Positions 15,512 through 23,750 of a stretch of 64,000 nt of DNA are shown in pieces; within the stretch, counting starts at the first letter, position 1, and each line of letters begins with the position of its first letter. Made by a program: the position numbers and the translations under genes. The notes beneath the pieces are model-generated. The model was given only the letters and a program-made list of their open reading frames with translations. It was not told the DNA's origin and made no database searches. This DNA is from Trebonia sp036276115 (GTDB lineage Bacteria; Actinomycetota; Actinomycetes; Streptosporangiales; Streptosporangiaceae): NCBI GenBank assembly GCA_036276115.1, contig DATBEM010000045.1, positions 1 to 64,000 on the forward strand. Direction: 5' to 3'.

Positions 15512-16696
15512 AACCCGAAGCTTAGGGCGGGCCACCGCGAAGCGGTATGAGCTTAGTTTCCAAGACGATAACGCCCAGGCGACCTGGTTCACGATGGCGC
15601 CGAACAGCCATGGCAGGCGCTGCGCGGCCGGGACGATGCGGGCGCCGAGCAGCGGCTGGCCCCGCGACCACAGCAGCGCCCCCGTCATCGCCGCCCCGGC
15701 CCTGGTCACCCGCCGGCAGGCCCGCTCGTAGTCCCCCGGCCGCCCGGCCGCCAGGCACGCGGCGAGCACGTCCGCCTGGGCCAGGGCCGCGCCGATCCCC
15801 TCCCCGGTGAGCGCGTCGAGGTAGCCCGCCGCGTCCCCCACCAGCAGCACCCGGCCCGCGACCCGCCGCCGCACGTCCTGCCGCAACGGCCCCGCCCCGC
15901 GCGCCTCGCTGGCCCCCGGCGCGCCCGCGAGCCGCTCGCGCAGCGCCGGGAACGCCGCCAGGCGCTCGTCGAAGGCGCTGCCCGCCGCGCCGGCCCTGCT
16001 CCCATCGCCCAGGGCGGCGCGAGCGCCGCGCGCTGGCCGGATGCTCCCGCGCCTGCCCCCCAGCACGGCGACGCCGATCATGTCAGGGGCGACCGGCGTC
16101 ACGTAGGCCTCGCCGCCATCGGCGAAGTGCACCTCGACGCGGTCGGTCCACGGCGCCAGCCGGTAGTGCCGCCGCAGCCCGTAGCGGACGTGCCGGGCGG
16201 GCGGCGGGTCCAGCCCGAGCGATCGCCGCACCGGGGAGTGCAGCCCGTCGGCCGCGACCAGGTACCGCGCCCGCAGCCGCTCCTGCCGGGTCGCCACGGT
16301 CACGCCCGCCTCATCCTGGTCGTGGGCGACGACCCGGTCCGGCACTGCCTTGACCCCGAGCGCCAGCGCCCGCGCGGTGAGCGCCGCGTGCAGCTCGGTC
16401 CGCCGCACGCCGAGGCCGTCGCCCCGCCGGAACGGGGCGTCGGCACTGTGTCCCGCATCGAGGTAGCGGATGCCCCGGATCGGCTGCCCGGCCAGGTCGC
16501 CCGCGGTGATGCCGAGGGCGGCCAGTCGCGGCAGGGCCCCGGGCATCAGCCCCTCGCCGCACGCCTTGTCGATGGGGGCCGGGCGCGGTTCCGCCACGAC
16601 GACCGACAGGCCTGCCCGCGCGCACCCGATCGCGGTGGCCAGCCCGGCCGGCCCGCCCCCGGCGACGACCACGTCGATCTCGGGCACCCCGGTCAT
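12878..16696 (-). CDS. Continuous ORF: FAD oxidoreductase module joined to FHA-FHA-ABCG exporter module
   Basis: One uninterrupted 1272-codon frame from ATG 16696. Residues 1-~380 are a geranylgeranyl-reductase/hydroxylase-type flavoprotein: VVAGGGPAGLATAIGCARAG for FAD binding and VLLVGDAAGYLDALTGEGIG for the second motif. From ~396 on it is an ABCG exporter: two FHA domains, an ATPase with GPSGAGKST, LSGGQLKR and LFLDEPTSGLD, then a six-helix ABC-2 membrane domain. The join (about 15510-15590) uses AT-ending and rare codons, including TTA, CTA and TCA, unlike either module. It probably represents an intergenic spacer that happens to lack an in-frame stop. True fusion or two genes cannot be settled from sequence alone. 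Confidence 0.75.
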   Translation of the reverse strand: MTGVPEIDVVVAGGGPAGLATAIGCARAGLSVVVAEPRPAPIDKACGEGLMPGALPRLAALGITAGDLAGQPIRGIRYLDAGHSADAPFRRGDGLGVRRTELHAALTARALALGVKAVPDRVVAHDQDEAGVTVATRQERLRARYLVAADGLHSPVRRSLGLDPPPARHVRYGLRRHYRLAPWTDRVEVHFADGGEAYVTPVAPDMIGVAVLGGRRGSIRPARGARAALGDGSRAGAAGSAFDERLAAFPALRERLAGAPGASEARGAGPLRQDVRRRVAGRVLLVGDAAGYLDALTGEGIGAALAQADVLAACLAAGRPGDYERACRRVTRAGAAMTGALLWSRGQPLLGARIVPAAQRLPWLFGAIVNQVAWALSSWKLSSYRFAVARPKLRVMTLEEPGPVAAPRATAPAVPLPDLLVRTEAGTHQLRPGSSYRVGRDPQGHVVLADPRVSWAHGEIRSDGGSWTYTDNASRNGSFLGPDRVNRVEVGDARMLRLGHRDDGSLLGLVPLAARQPSAEPLTVRTPVQQATAADAAGATTALAPPAPSPQPAPLRDAPTMRADMQALLAEGVIPASLLPGSDLAPFAGLAPGDLAPLGAPAPAGRAAGAGAHPTSVIQLPATTLRIGRAAGNDIVLDDLIVSRHHAELRPAGGGYELADLGSHNGTFCNGERLTAARAVTELDVIGIGHSTFRLGGGELRQFVDSGEVTVVAHDLVVQIKGGKADGKVLLDRVAFPIPEKCLLGVIGPSGAGKSTLLGALTGLRPATTGAVLYDNRDLYEHYAELRHRIGLVPQENILHTQLTARAALQYSAELRFPADTTAAERDQRVAEVMDELGLARHADTRADRLSGGQLKRVNVAQELLTRPSLLFLDEPTSGLDPGLDKSVMRQLRDLAHDGRTIIVVTHSVLNLGECDRLLIMAPGGRMAFYGPPGDALGYFGADDWADVFQGFDSDPGRDWPGEFAASPLFERYVSLRNARPVDQENERLPVAPPPQRRGWVRQTATLTRRYARVIYADRGYVLFMGLLPLVLGGLIRFVPAKEGLAGAPGTNLFASELLQIMVTCACLAGTACSIRELVKERPIYTRERAAGLSSGGYLFSKVLLLGFISVVQSLIIVLLGLAGRRMPPHGVVFRSAPLLEILIAIAVLALASMCLGLLVSALVSTSEKAMPFLVMLTMGQIILSGGVLPLAGMGGLEQLSWIAPARWGFAAGASTVNLNLLTPQTGSDTDPLWGPTSGDWARDVLLTAGIGALCLALTWVSLRRLGPRRRR

Positions 16697-16790
16697 CCGG
16701 GGCGCCGCCGTGTTCCGGGCCTTGCTGTCGCTGCATGCACTGCCGTAATCCCGCGCACTGCCGTCGCGAGCCGGCCCTCGGGCACGCCGG

Positions 16791-17348
16791 TCACGGCGCC
16801 GCCGGCGCGGGCGCAGTACCTGAGGCGGGCGCCGTGCCGGGCGCCCCGGCCGCCAGCGCCCGCGCCTCGCAGCGGATCCGGACCGTCAGCAGCCAGGCGT
16901 TGAGCACGGTGAAGGCGATCGCGGTGATCCAGGCCGAGCCGACCAGCGGCAGGGCCATCCCCTCGACGATGACCGCGACGTAGTTCGGGTGCGGGAACCA
17001 GCGGTAGGGGCCCGACCGGACCAGCGGCGCGCCCGGCAGCACGATGACCCGGGCCGACCACCGCTCGCCGAGGGTGGCGATGCACCACCAGCGCAGCGCG
17101 TTCGCCGCGATGACGACGGCGAGCAGCGGGTACCCGAGGGCGGGCACGAACGCCCGGTGCGCGGCCAGCGGCTCGGTGAGGCAGCCCGCCAGCAGCGCGA
17201 CGTGCAGCGCGACCATGGCCGGGAAGTGCCCCAGGCCGGACTCGGTCCCGCCCCGCGCCAGCAGGGCGCTCGCGTGCCGCGCGGAGACGGCCAGCTCGGC
17301 CAGCCGCTCGACGGCGATGACCCCGAGCAGCACCCAGAACACGATCAT
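16791..17348 (-). CDS. Isoprenylcysteine carboxyl methyltransferase (ICMT)-family membrane protein
   Basis: 185 residues with about five membrane helices and the ICMT/PEMT-type C-terminal motif (GPYRWFPHPNYVAVIVEGMALP, shown here only in part: HPNYVAVIVEG). ATG 17348 sits 7 nt from GGAGG; GTG 17351 is also in frame. It lies 40 nt after the type III PKS in the same direction. Such membrane methyltransferases accompany type III PKS genes in many actinomycetes and are thought to methylate the alkyl-phenolic product; the exact methyl acceptor here is inferred. Confidence 0.85.
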   Translation of the reverse strand: MIVFWVLLGVIAVERLAELAVSARHASALLARGGTESGLGHFPAMVALHVALLAGCLTEPLAAHRAFVPALGYPLLAVVIAANALRWWCIATLGERWSARVIVLPGAPLVRSGPYRWFPHPNYVAVIVEGMALPLVGSAWITAIAFTVLNAWLLTVRIRCEARALAAGAPGTAPASGTAPAPAAP

Positions 17349-17388
17349 CACGCGACCTCCTCCGGCCCCGGCCGCACCTCGGCGCCCG

Positions 17389-18477
17389 CTACCACTGCAT
17401 CAAGACCAGCTCGGCGCTGACCCCGGGGCCGAGCCCGATCATCAGCCCGAAGGACCCCGGCGCGGCCTCGCCCGCCGCCGCCGTCAGCTCCAGGACGTGC
17501 AGCACCGACGCCGACGACAGGTTGCCGACCGCCGCCAGGGACTGGCGGCTGCTGGCGACCGCGTGCTCGGGCAGCTTGAGGGCGTCGCGGGTCGCGTCGA
17601 TCACCTTCGGGCCGCCCGGGTGGCAGATCCAGGTCCCGATGTCGTCGATCGTCAGCCCGTGCCCGGCCAGGAAGCCGGTGACGGCCCCGCCCAGCCGCCG
17701 CGTGACCACCTCGGCCAGCTCGGTGGTGAGCACGATGCGGAAGCCCCCGGCCCCCAGCTGCCAGCCGAGCGCGTCCTGGCTGTCGGGGAACACCTCGCTG
17801 CGGGTCGCCACCACCCGCGGCAGCCGCGGCCCGCCGCTCTCCCCGCGGTGAGCCGGCCCGGCCCAGGCCGACCCGGCGCCGCCGGCCACGAGCGCGGCCG
17901 CGCCATCGCCGAACAGGCCGCTGACGACCATGTCGGCCGTGGTGACGCCGGAGACGGGGACGGTCAGCGTGCACAGCTCGACCGACACCAGGGCGGCGAC
18001 GTGGTCCGGCCAGCCGCGCAGGTAGTCGTGCAGCCGGGCCAGGCCCGCCGCCCCGGCGACGCAGCCGAGGCCGAAGACCGGCAGCCGCTTGACGTCGGCC
18101 CGCAGCCCCAGCCGGGGGATCAGCCGGGCGTCGAGCGACGGCACCGCGACGCCGGTCACCGAGGTCAGCATGAGCAGGTCCACGTCGGCCGGGTCGACCC
18201 CGCCCGCGGCGAGGGCGTCGCCCAGCGCCCGCTCGGCCAGCGCGGTCGCCTCGGTAATGTAGCGGTCGTTGACCGCCCCCGCGTCGCCGAGCAGCTCGTA
18301 CTCCTCCAGCGGCAGCACCGTGTGCCGGGTGTCGACTCCCGCGTTGCCCTGCAGCCGCGCCAGCAGCCGCGCCTGCTGGGGCGCGATCCCGATCAGGTCG
18401 GCGTACGCGCGGGTGAGCACGTCCTGGGGATAGCGGTGAGCCGGGAAGGCGGACCGTACGGAGAGGATCTGGGTCAT
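17389..18477 (-). CDS. Type III polyketide synthase
   Basis: 362 residues of the chalcone/stilbene synthase family. The Cys-His-Asn triad is visible: Cys in VFGLGCVAGAAGL (about 138), His in WICHPGGPKV (about 285) and Asn in AVGNLSSASVL (about 318). It condenses acyl starters with malonyl units to give resorcinols, quinones or pyrones in the cytoplasm. Together with the ICMT-type methyltransferase, FAD enzyme and UbiA prenyltransferase, the set resembles the alkylresorcinol-derived dihydrogeranyl-methoxyhydroquinone cluster described from Actinoplanes. A fatty-acyl starter is likely but not provable here. Confidence 0.93.
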   Translation of the reverse strand: MTQILSVRSAFPAHRYPQDVLTRAYADLIGIAPQQARLLARLQGNAGVDTRHTVLPLEEYELLGDAGAVNDRYITEATALAERALGDALAAGGVDPADVDLLMLTSVTGVAVPSLDARLIPRLGLRADVKRLPVFGLGCVAGAAGLARLHDYLRGWPDHVAALVSVELCTLTVPVSGVTTADMVVSGLFGDGAAALVAGGAGSAWAGPAHRGESGGPRLPRVVATRSEVFPDSQDALGWQLGAGGFRIVLTTELAEVVTRRLGGAVTGFLAGHGLTIDDIGTWICHPGGPKVIDATRDALKLPEHAVASSRQSLAAVGNLSSASVLHVLELTAAAGEAAPGSFGLMIGLGPGVSAELVLMQW

Positions 18478-18599
18478 GCGGCCCCCGGGTTTCTGCTGAG
18501 CGCTGCCTGTGCTGGTGTCGTGCTGCCGTGCCCGGCCCTACGGCCGGCCGGTACTTCCCCGCATTACGTTTCCGCGCCGCCCAGCGGATGGGTCCGTCG

Positions 18600-19433
18600 T
18601 CACGTGAGGGCCGCCACGCCCGCCGCGAACAGCAGCACGTCGACCCCCGCGATGGCGATCGCGGCGATGAACGGCGTCTTGCCCGTACCGCGGGCGCTAA
18701 TCATCGCCAGCACGCAGGCGGCCCCCAGCCCGGCCAGCGCGGCCCACCGGCGCCCGGGCCGGGCGGCGACGACCAGCGCGACCGAGGCGAGCAGCAGCAG
18801 CCCGATCGCGCAGCCGCGGACCGCGGCCGGGCCGAAGCGCGCGGCCACCAGCTGCGGCAGGCCCCGCACGCCCGCCTCGCGGTCCCCGGCCAGGTCCGGC
18901 AGCACGTTGGCGAAGTGCGCCCCGAGGCCCACGGCCGCCGCCGCGACCGTCACCCACCAGGCGGGCAGCGGGTGCCCGGGCAGCCAGGTCGTCGCGTAGG
19001 CCGGGATCGGCCCGAAGCCGAGCACGTACATCAGCCCCGACGCCGGGGTCGACTTCAGGCCCGCGTTGTACGCCCAGGCCGCGCCGACGACCGGCACCAG
19101 CACCAGGAACGTCGCCACGCCGATCGCCAGCGACAGGCCGGCCGCCGCCGCCAGGGCCACGTACGCGGCGATCCACACCGCCCGGGGCGAGATGCGGCCG
19201 GCCGCGACCGGCTTGTCGGCCCGCCGCGCGGCGATGTCCAGCGGCGCGTCGAACGCGTCGTTGGACCACCCGACCGATACCTGCCCGGCGAGCATCGCCG
19301 GCGCCATGAGGACCGGCCCCGTCCCATGCGGCGCCGCCTGCGCCGCGAGCAGCGTGGCGAGCGCCGTGATGGCCAGGCAGGGCCCTGGATGGCTGGCCGC
19401 TACCAGCGCCCGCACGCGGCTCATGGTGTTCAT
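18600..19433 (-). CDS. UbiA-family prenyltransferase
   Basis: 277 residues with eight or nine membrane helices. The first Asp-rich motif appears as SNDAFDAPLD (an NDxxD-type site, about 58) and the second as NVLPDLAGDREAG (about 185). UbiA enzymes attach isoprenyl chains to aromatic rings in the membrane, consistent with prenylation of the neighbouring PKS product. ATG 19433 has GGAAG 7-8 nt upstream; the following ATG (19424) is possible. It is the first gene of the reverse-strand cluster, with 122 bp to the PKS, and diverges from the O-methyltransferase. Confidence 0.9.
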   Translation of the reverse strand: MNTMSRVRALVAASHPGPCLAITALATLLAAQAAPHGTGPVLMAPAMLAGQVSVGWSNDAFDAPLDIAARRADKPVAAGRISPRAVWIAAYVALAAAAGLSLAIGVATFLVLVPVVGAAWAYNAGLKSTPASGLMYVLGFGPIPAYATTWLPGHPLPAWWVTVAAAAVGLGAHFANVLPDLAGDREAGVRGLPQLVAARFGPAAVRGCAIGLLLLASVALVVAARPGRRWAALAGLGAACVLAMISARGTGKTPFIAAIAIAGVDVLLFAAGVAALT

Positions 19434-19629
19434 TATGCGGCTTCCGCGACCGCGCGCTATCCCCCGGATGCAGTGACATTGCCCGGCCTGGCAGTGGCCC
19501 GGCGGGCACGCGGCCGCGCCCGCGCGGTGCCGTGAGCTCATGCGCGCCGGCGGGCGGGCCTGATGGCAAATGGCCGCGAGGCGGGCTCCATGACGGCGGC
19601 ACTCGCGCGGTACCGGCATCATCGAACTC

Positions 19630-20682
19630 ATGCGACTCTCCCTGCGCGCCGCGCGGCCGGCCGAATGGATAGCACTGCGGCTGGGCCTCGTCCCGGCGCC
19701 CGCCGCCGAGGCCTGGGCCGGGATGGCCCTGTCGGGGACGCTGATCGCGGCCGTCCGGACCGGGATGACCGCGCGGCTGGCGGCCGGGCCGGCGACGCCG
19801 GAGGAGATCGCGGCCGGCCTCGGCCTTGACCCGGTGCCATCCGGGCTGCTGCTGGAGTGCCTGCGCGCGTCCGGGCACGCGCGGGCGCGCGGCGGGCGCT
19901 ACCGGCTCAGCCGTGCGGGGCGGCGCTGGCTCGCCCCCGGCGCCCCGCTGTCGGTCGCCGCGTTCGTGGCGGGCGCCGGCGACTACTGGGACTGGTGGTC
20001 GCGCCTGGACGCGGTGACGCGGTCCGGCCGCCCGGTCGGGCACCACGATGCCCCCGAGGGGGACGACTACTGGCGGCGCTACCTGCACGGGCAGCTCGCC
20101 CTGGCCCGCCTCAGCGCGCCCGAGGTGGCCCGCAAGCTGCCGCTGCCCGCCGGCGCCCGCTCGGTCCTCGACGTCGGCGGCGGCCACGGCTGGTACTCCG
20201 CCCAGCTCTGCCAGCGGCACGACGGGCTGACCGCGACCGTGCTCGACCTGCCCGGCAGCGCCGCGATCGGGCGGGAGATCATCGCGGCGGCGGGCCTGGC
20301 CGACCGGGTCCGGCACGTGCCCGGCGACGCCCGGACGGCGGACCTGGGGCGCGGGCACGACGCGGTGCTCTGCTTCAACCTCGTCCACCACCTGACCGCC
20401 CCGCAGGCCCGTGACCTGCTCGCCCGCTGCCACGCGGCGCTCGCGCCGGGCGGCGTCCTGGCCGTCATGGACGCCTTCGCCGACCCGGCCGGCCCCCGCG
20501 GCGCGTCCGCCCAGGCAAGCTTCCTCGGCCTGTTCACCTACCTGAGCTCGGGGTCGCGGGTGTTCACCCCGGCCGAGCTGCGCGGCTGGCTGGGCGAGGC
20601 CGGCTTTCGCGGCCGGGTGCGCCGGGTCCCGGTCGCGCGGATCCCCGGGCAGGCCCTGTACGTCGCGACGCGGGCGGCGTAG
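19630..20682 (+). CDS. SAM-dependent O-methyltransferase (acetylserotonin/COMT-like)
   Basis: 350 residues: an N-terminal winged-helix dimerisation domain (TARLAAGPATPEEIAAGLGL) and a C-terminal Rossmann methyltransferase with VLDVGGGHGWYSAQL as SAM motif I and CFNLVHHLTAPQ as a later motif. Such enzymes methylate phenolic hydroxyls. It is divergent from the UbiA gene and the most likely second methyltransferase of the type III PKS cluster. It ends 12 bp before the convergent recQ gene. Confidence 0.85.
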   Translation: MRLSLRAARPAEWIALRLGLVPAPAAEAWAGMALSGTLIAAVRTGMTARLAAGPATPEEIAAGLGLDPVPSGLLLECLRASGHARARGGRYRLSRAGRRWLAPGAPLSVAAFVAGAGDYWDWWSRLDAVTRSGRPVGHHDAPEGDDYWRRYLHGQLALARLSAPEVARKLPLPAGARSVLDVGGGHGWYSAQLCQRHDGLTATVLDLPGSAAIGREIIAAAGLADRVRHVPGDARTADLGRGHDAVLCFNLVHHLTAPQARDLLARCHAALAPGGVLAVMDAFADPAGPRGASAQASFLGLFTYLSSGSRVFTPAELRGWLGEAGFRGRVRRVPVARIPGQALYVATRAA

Positions 20683-20694
20683 CGGGCCGGGCGC

Positions 20695-22623
20695 TCAGTC
20701 GCCCGCCAGCAGGCCCAGGATATGCTCGCCGTACTTCACGAGCTTCGCCTCGCCGACGCCGTTGATGCCCGACAGCCCGCGCAGCGACGCCGGCCGGGCG
20801 GCCGCGATCGACCGCAGCGTCGCGTCGTGGAAGACCGTGTAGGCGGGGACGCCCTGCTCGGCCGCGGTCGCCTTGCGCCAGGCCCGCAGCCGCTCGAACA
20901 GCGCCTCGTCGGCCGGCGACAGGTCGGCCGCCGCCGGCCGGGCGCCGCTCCCGCCGGCGCTGGCCGCCGCCCGCGCCCGGGCCGCCTTCGGCTGCGGGGT
21001 GTCGCGGCGCAGCATCACCGCCCGCTGCCCGCGCAGTACCTCCCCGCTCGCGTCGGTCAGCCCCAGCGTCTGGTACTCGCCCTGCACCGCCAGCAGCCCC
21101 TGGGCCAGCAGCTGGCGCACGACCGCGCGCCACTCGCCGTCCTTGAGGTCCTTGCCGATGCCGAACGTGGACAGCGAGTCGTGCTGCTTGTCCCGCACCT
21201 TCTCCGTCGCCTTGCCCAGCAGGATGTCGATGAGCTGCCCGGCCCCGTAGCGCTCGTCCCGCTCCCGGGCCAGCCGCACCACCGTCGACAGCATCATCTG
21301 GGCGGGCCGGGTGCCGTCCCACACCTCCGGCGGGGCCAGGCACGTGTCGCAGTTGCCGCAGGCGACCGCCGGCTCGGAGAAGTAGGCCAGCAGCTGCGTG
21401 CGGCGGCAGTCGGTCGCCTCGCACAGGGCCAGCATCGCGTCGAGGTGGGACTGCATGCGGCGGCGGTGGGCGAGGTCCCCGTCGGAGGAGTCGATCATCC
21501 GCCGCTGCTGGACCACGTCGTTCAGCCCGTAGGCCAGCCACGCGGTCGCCGGCTGCCCGTCGCGCCCGGCCCGGCCGGTCTCCTGGTAGTAGCCCTCGAC
21601 CGACCGGGGCAGGTCCAGGTGGGCGACGAACCGCACGTCGGGCTTGTCGATGCCCATCCCGAACGCGATCGTCGCCACGATCACCAGGCCGTCCTCGCGC
21701 ACGAAGCGCCCCTGGTGCCGCGCCCGGGTCGCCGCGTCGAGGCCCGCGTGGTAGGGCAGCGCGGGAATGTCGTGCTCGGCCAGGAACGTCGCGATCTTCT
21801 CGGTCGAGTCCCGCGACAGGCAGTACACGATGCCCGCGTCGCCCTTGTGCTCCCCCTGCAGCAGGGCCAGCAACTGCCGCTTGGGCTCGTTCTTGGGCAC
21901 GATCCGGTACTGGATGTTCGGCCGGTCGAACGACGACACGAACAGCTTCGCCCCGGCCAGCTTCAGCCGCAGCGCGATCTCCTCGCGGGTCGCCTGCGTG
22001 GCGGTGGCGGTCAGCGCGATGCGCGGCACGTCCGGCCAGCGCTCGTGCAGCACCTGCAGCTCCAGGTAGTCGGGCCGGAAGTCGTGCCCCCACTGCGACA
22101 CGCAGTGCGCCTCGTCGATCGCGAAGACCGAGATCTTGCCCGCGTCCAGCAGCCGCAGGGTCGCCTCCGACCGCAGCCGCTCCGGCGCGAGGTACAGCAC
22201 GTCGAGCTCCCCGGCCCGGAACTCCGCCTCCACGACCTGCCGCTCGCCGAAGTCCTGGGTGGAGTTGAGGAACGCCGCGTTCACCCCGAGCTGCCGCAGC
22301 GCGTCCACCTGGTCCTGCATCAGCGCGATGAGCGGGGAGATGACGACGCCGGTGCCCCGCCGGACCAGGGCCGGGATCTGGTAGCAGAGCGACTTGCCCC
22401 CGCCGGTCGGCATCAGCACGAGCGCGTCGCCGCCCCCGATGACGTGCTCGATGATCTCCTGCTGCTGCCCGCGGAAGGAGTCGTACCCGAACACCTTGTG
22501 CAAGATCGTCGCCGCGCGCTCGCCGCCGTTGACGGGAACGCTGTCGGCCATCGTCTCGACGGGCACCGTTCCGGCGGGCGCAGTCTCGAATGGCTCGAAG
22601 GGCATCGCATCAGAGGGGGGCAC
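20695..22623 (-). CDS. recQ: ATP-dependent DNA helicase RecQ
   Basis: 642 residues: Walker A MPTGGGKSLCYQIPAL, DEAH box AIDEAHCVSQWGHDFRPDY, motif VI QETGRAGRDG, the zinc cluster (CDTC with earlier cysteines, about 400-425), a winged-helix RQC region and a C-terminal HRDC domain (about 565-640, ALFERLRAWRK...INGVGEAKL). It unwinds DNA 3'-5' in recombination and repair. GTG 22623 is preceded by AGGA at 7 nt; ATG 22605 and 22551 are in frame. All domains of an Escherichia coli-type RecQ are present. Confidence 0.95.
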   Translation of the reverse strand: MPPSDAMPFEPFETAPAGTVPVETMADSVPVNGGERAATILHKVFGYDSFRGQQQEIIEHVIGGGDALVLMPTGGGKSLCYQIPALVRRGTGVVISPLIALMQDQVDALRQLGVNAAFLNSTQDFGERQVVEAEFRAGELDVLYLAPERLRSEATLRLLDAGKISVFAIDEAHCVSQWGHDFRPDYLELQVLHERWPDVPRIALTATATQATREEIALRLKLAGAKLFVSSFDRPNIQYRIVPKNEPKRQLLALLQGEHKGDAGIVYCLSRDSTEKIATFLAEHDIPALPYHAGLDAATRARHQGRFVREDGLVIVATIAFGMGIDKPDVRFVAHLDLPRSVEGYYQETGRAGRDGQPATAWLAYGLNDVVQQRRMIDSSDGDLAHRRRMQSHLDAMLALCEATDCRRTQLLAYFSEPAVACGNCDTCLAPPEVWDGTRPAQMMLSTVVRLARERDERYGAGQLIDILLGKATEKVRDKQHDSLSTFGIGKDLKDGEWRAVVRQLLAQGLLAVQGEYQTLGLTDASGEVLRGQRAVMLRRDTPQPKAARARAAASAGGSGARPAAADLSPADEALFERLRAWRKATAAEQGVPAYTVFHDATLRSIAAARPASLRGLSGINGVGEAKLVKYGEHILGLLAGD

Positions 22624-22632
22624 CCGCCAATC

Positions 22633-23616
22633 CTACGAGCGTTGCGCGGACGCGCGGGCTAGTTCGGTGCCGAGCCGGGTGCGCCCGTACCGGATCTCGT
22701 GCCCGTGCCGGGCGGCCGCCACCAGGCCGGCGTCCCGCATCGCGATCAGGTGCCGGGAGGCGCCCGCGGGCGACAGGCCATGGCGCTGGGCGAGGGCGGT
22801 GGTCGAGGCCGGGCGGTCCAGCCCCGCCAGCAGGGTCGCCCGGGTCCGCCCCAGCAGCCGCACCAGCGCGTCCGGGGGCGGCGGCGGCTTGCTCCACAGG
22901 CCCGTGATGCCCCGGGCCGGGTAGGCGATCGTCGGCTGCCACGGCCCGGAGCTGATCGCGATGAACAGCGGCCACGCGAACGCGCTCGGCATCAGCAGCA
23001 GGCCGCGCCCGCCCAGGTCAACGGTCTGGGCGGAGCGGTCATCGAGGTGCACGCCGTCCTCCCGCCACGAGACGGGCGGGCCGATCCCCTCCAGCATGGG
23101 CCGCAGCCCCCGGTCCGCGAGCTGCCGCGACCGGTAGGCCACGTCGGCCGTCAGCAACTCGTCGATCCCGGCCCAGAACGGGTCCACCAGCTCGCCCCAC
23201 GCGAGCTCCACGAGGCGGGCCAGGGCCTCGCGGGCGGCCGCCGGGTCCGGCAGCATCGCGCCGACGATCTCGCGCGCCTGGCCGGCGGCCGAGCGGTAGG
23301 TGCGCTCGAGGTCGTCGGCGACGTGCGCGGCCGAGGTGGCCCGGATCTGGCCGAGCTGGTCCCCGATCGACGGCGCGGGCCCCTGTGGCGGCGGGGTGAG
23401 GAAGTCCGGGACCCAGCCCCGCAGGGGGTTCAGCGCGAGCAGCGGCGCCAGCTCGCCGATGACGGCCTTGCGCCGCACGGCCGCGTGCCAGGCCCGGTGG
23501 TAGGGGCGCCCGCGCTCGTCGGCCAGCAGCCGGATCGCCTGCATCGTCTCCCACACGGGGGAGCGGGCGAACCGGATCGTGCCCAGGTCCTGGGAGCGGG
23601 CGGTGAACGTGGTCAT
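22633..23616 (-). CDS. ArsR-type winged-helix regulator with DUF5937
   Basis: 327 residues. An N-terminal DUF5937-like helical domain (LGTIRFARSPVWETMQAIRL) is followed by a C-terminal ArsR-type winged helix (STTALAQRHGLSPAGASRHL, then MRDAGLVAAARHGHEIRYG). This domain pair is a typical actinobacterial transcriptional regulator. It is divergent from the MFS gene at 23751, and the short AT-richer spacer (about 23700-23735, containing TTGATCATTTTGC) is the probable shared control region. It likely represses the transporter in response to an unknown ligand. Confidence 0.87.
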   Translation of the reverse strand: MTTFTARSQDLGTIRFARSPVWETMQAIRLLADERGRPYHRAWHAAVRRKAVIGELAPLLALNPLRGWVPDFLTPPPQGPAPSIGDQLGQIRATSAAHVADDLERTYRSAAGQAREIVGAMLPDPAAAREALARLVELAWGELVDPFWAGIDELLTADVAYRSRQLADRGLRPMLEGIGPPVSWREDGVHLDDRSAQTVDLGGRGLLLMPSAFAWPLFIAISSGPWQPTIAYPARGITGLWSKPPPPPDALVRLLGRTRATLLAGLDRPASTTALAQRHGLSPAGASRHLIAMRDAGLVAAARHGHEIRYGRTRLGTELARASAQRS

Positions 23617-23750
23617 GTCCCGGCCCCTGGCCCGCCGCGGCCAGCGCCGGCCACGGCGCTGCCGCTGCTGTTGGCGCTGCTGCTGCCGTCAAGATTCGCT
23701 CTCACGTTGATCATTTTGCTCTTTCAAGTCCGTCGGCCATAGTCCTTGAC

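Noticed and set aside
12761..15550. A 929-codon forward open frame opposite the exporter gene
   Set aside because: It encodes an Arg/Gly/Gln/Pro-rich chain without any fold or motif. The reverse frame has full FHA, ABC and membrane domains.
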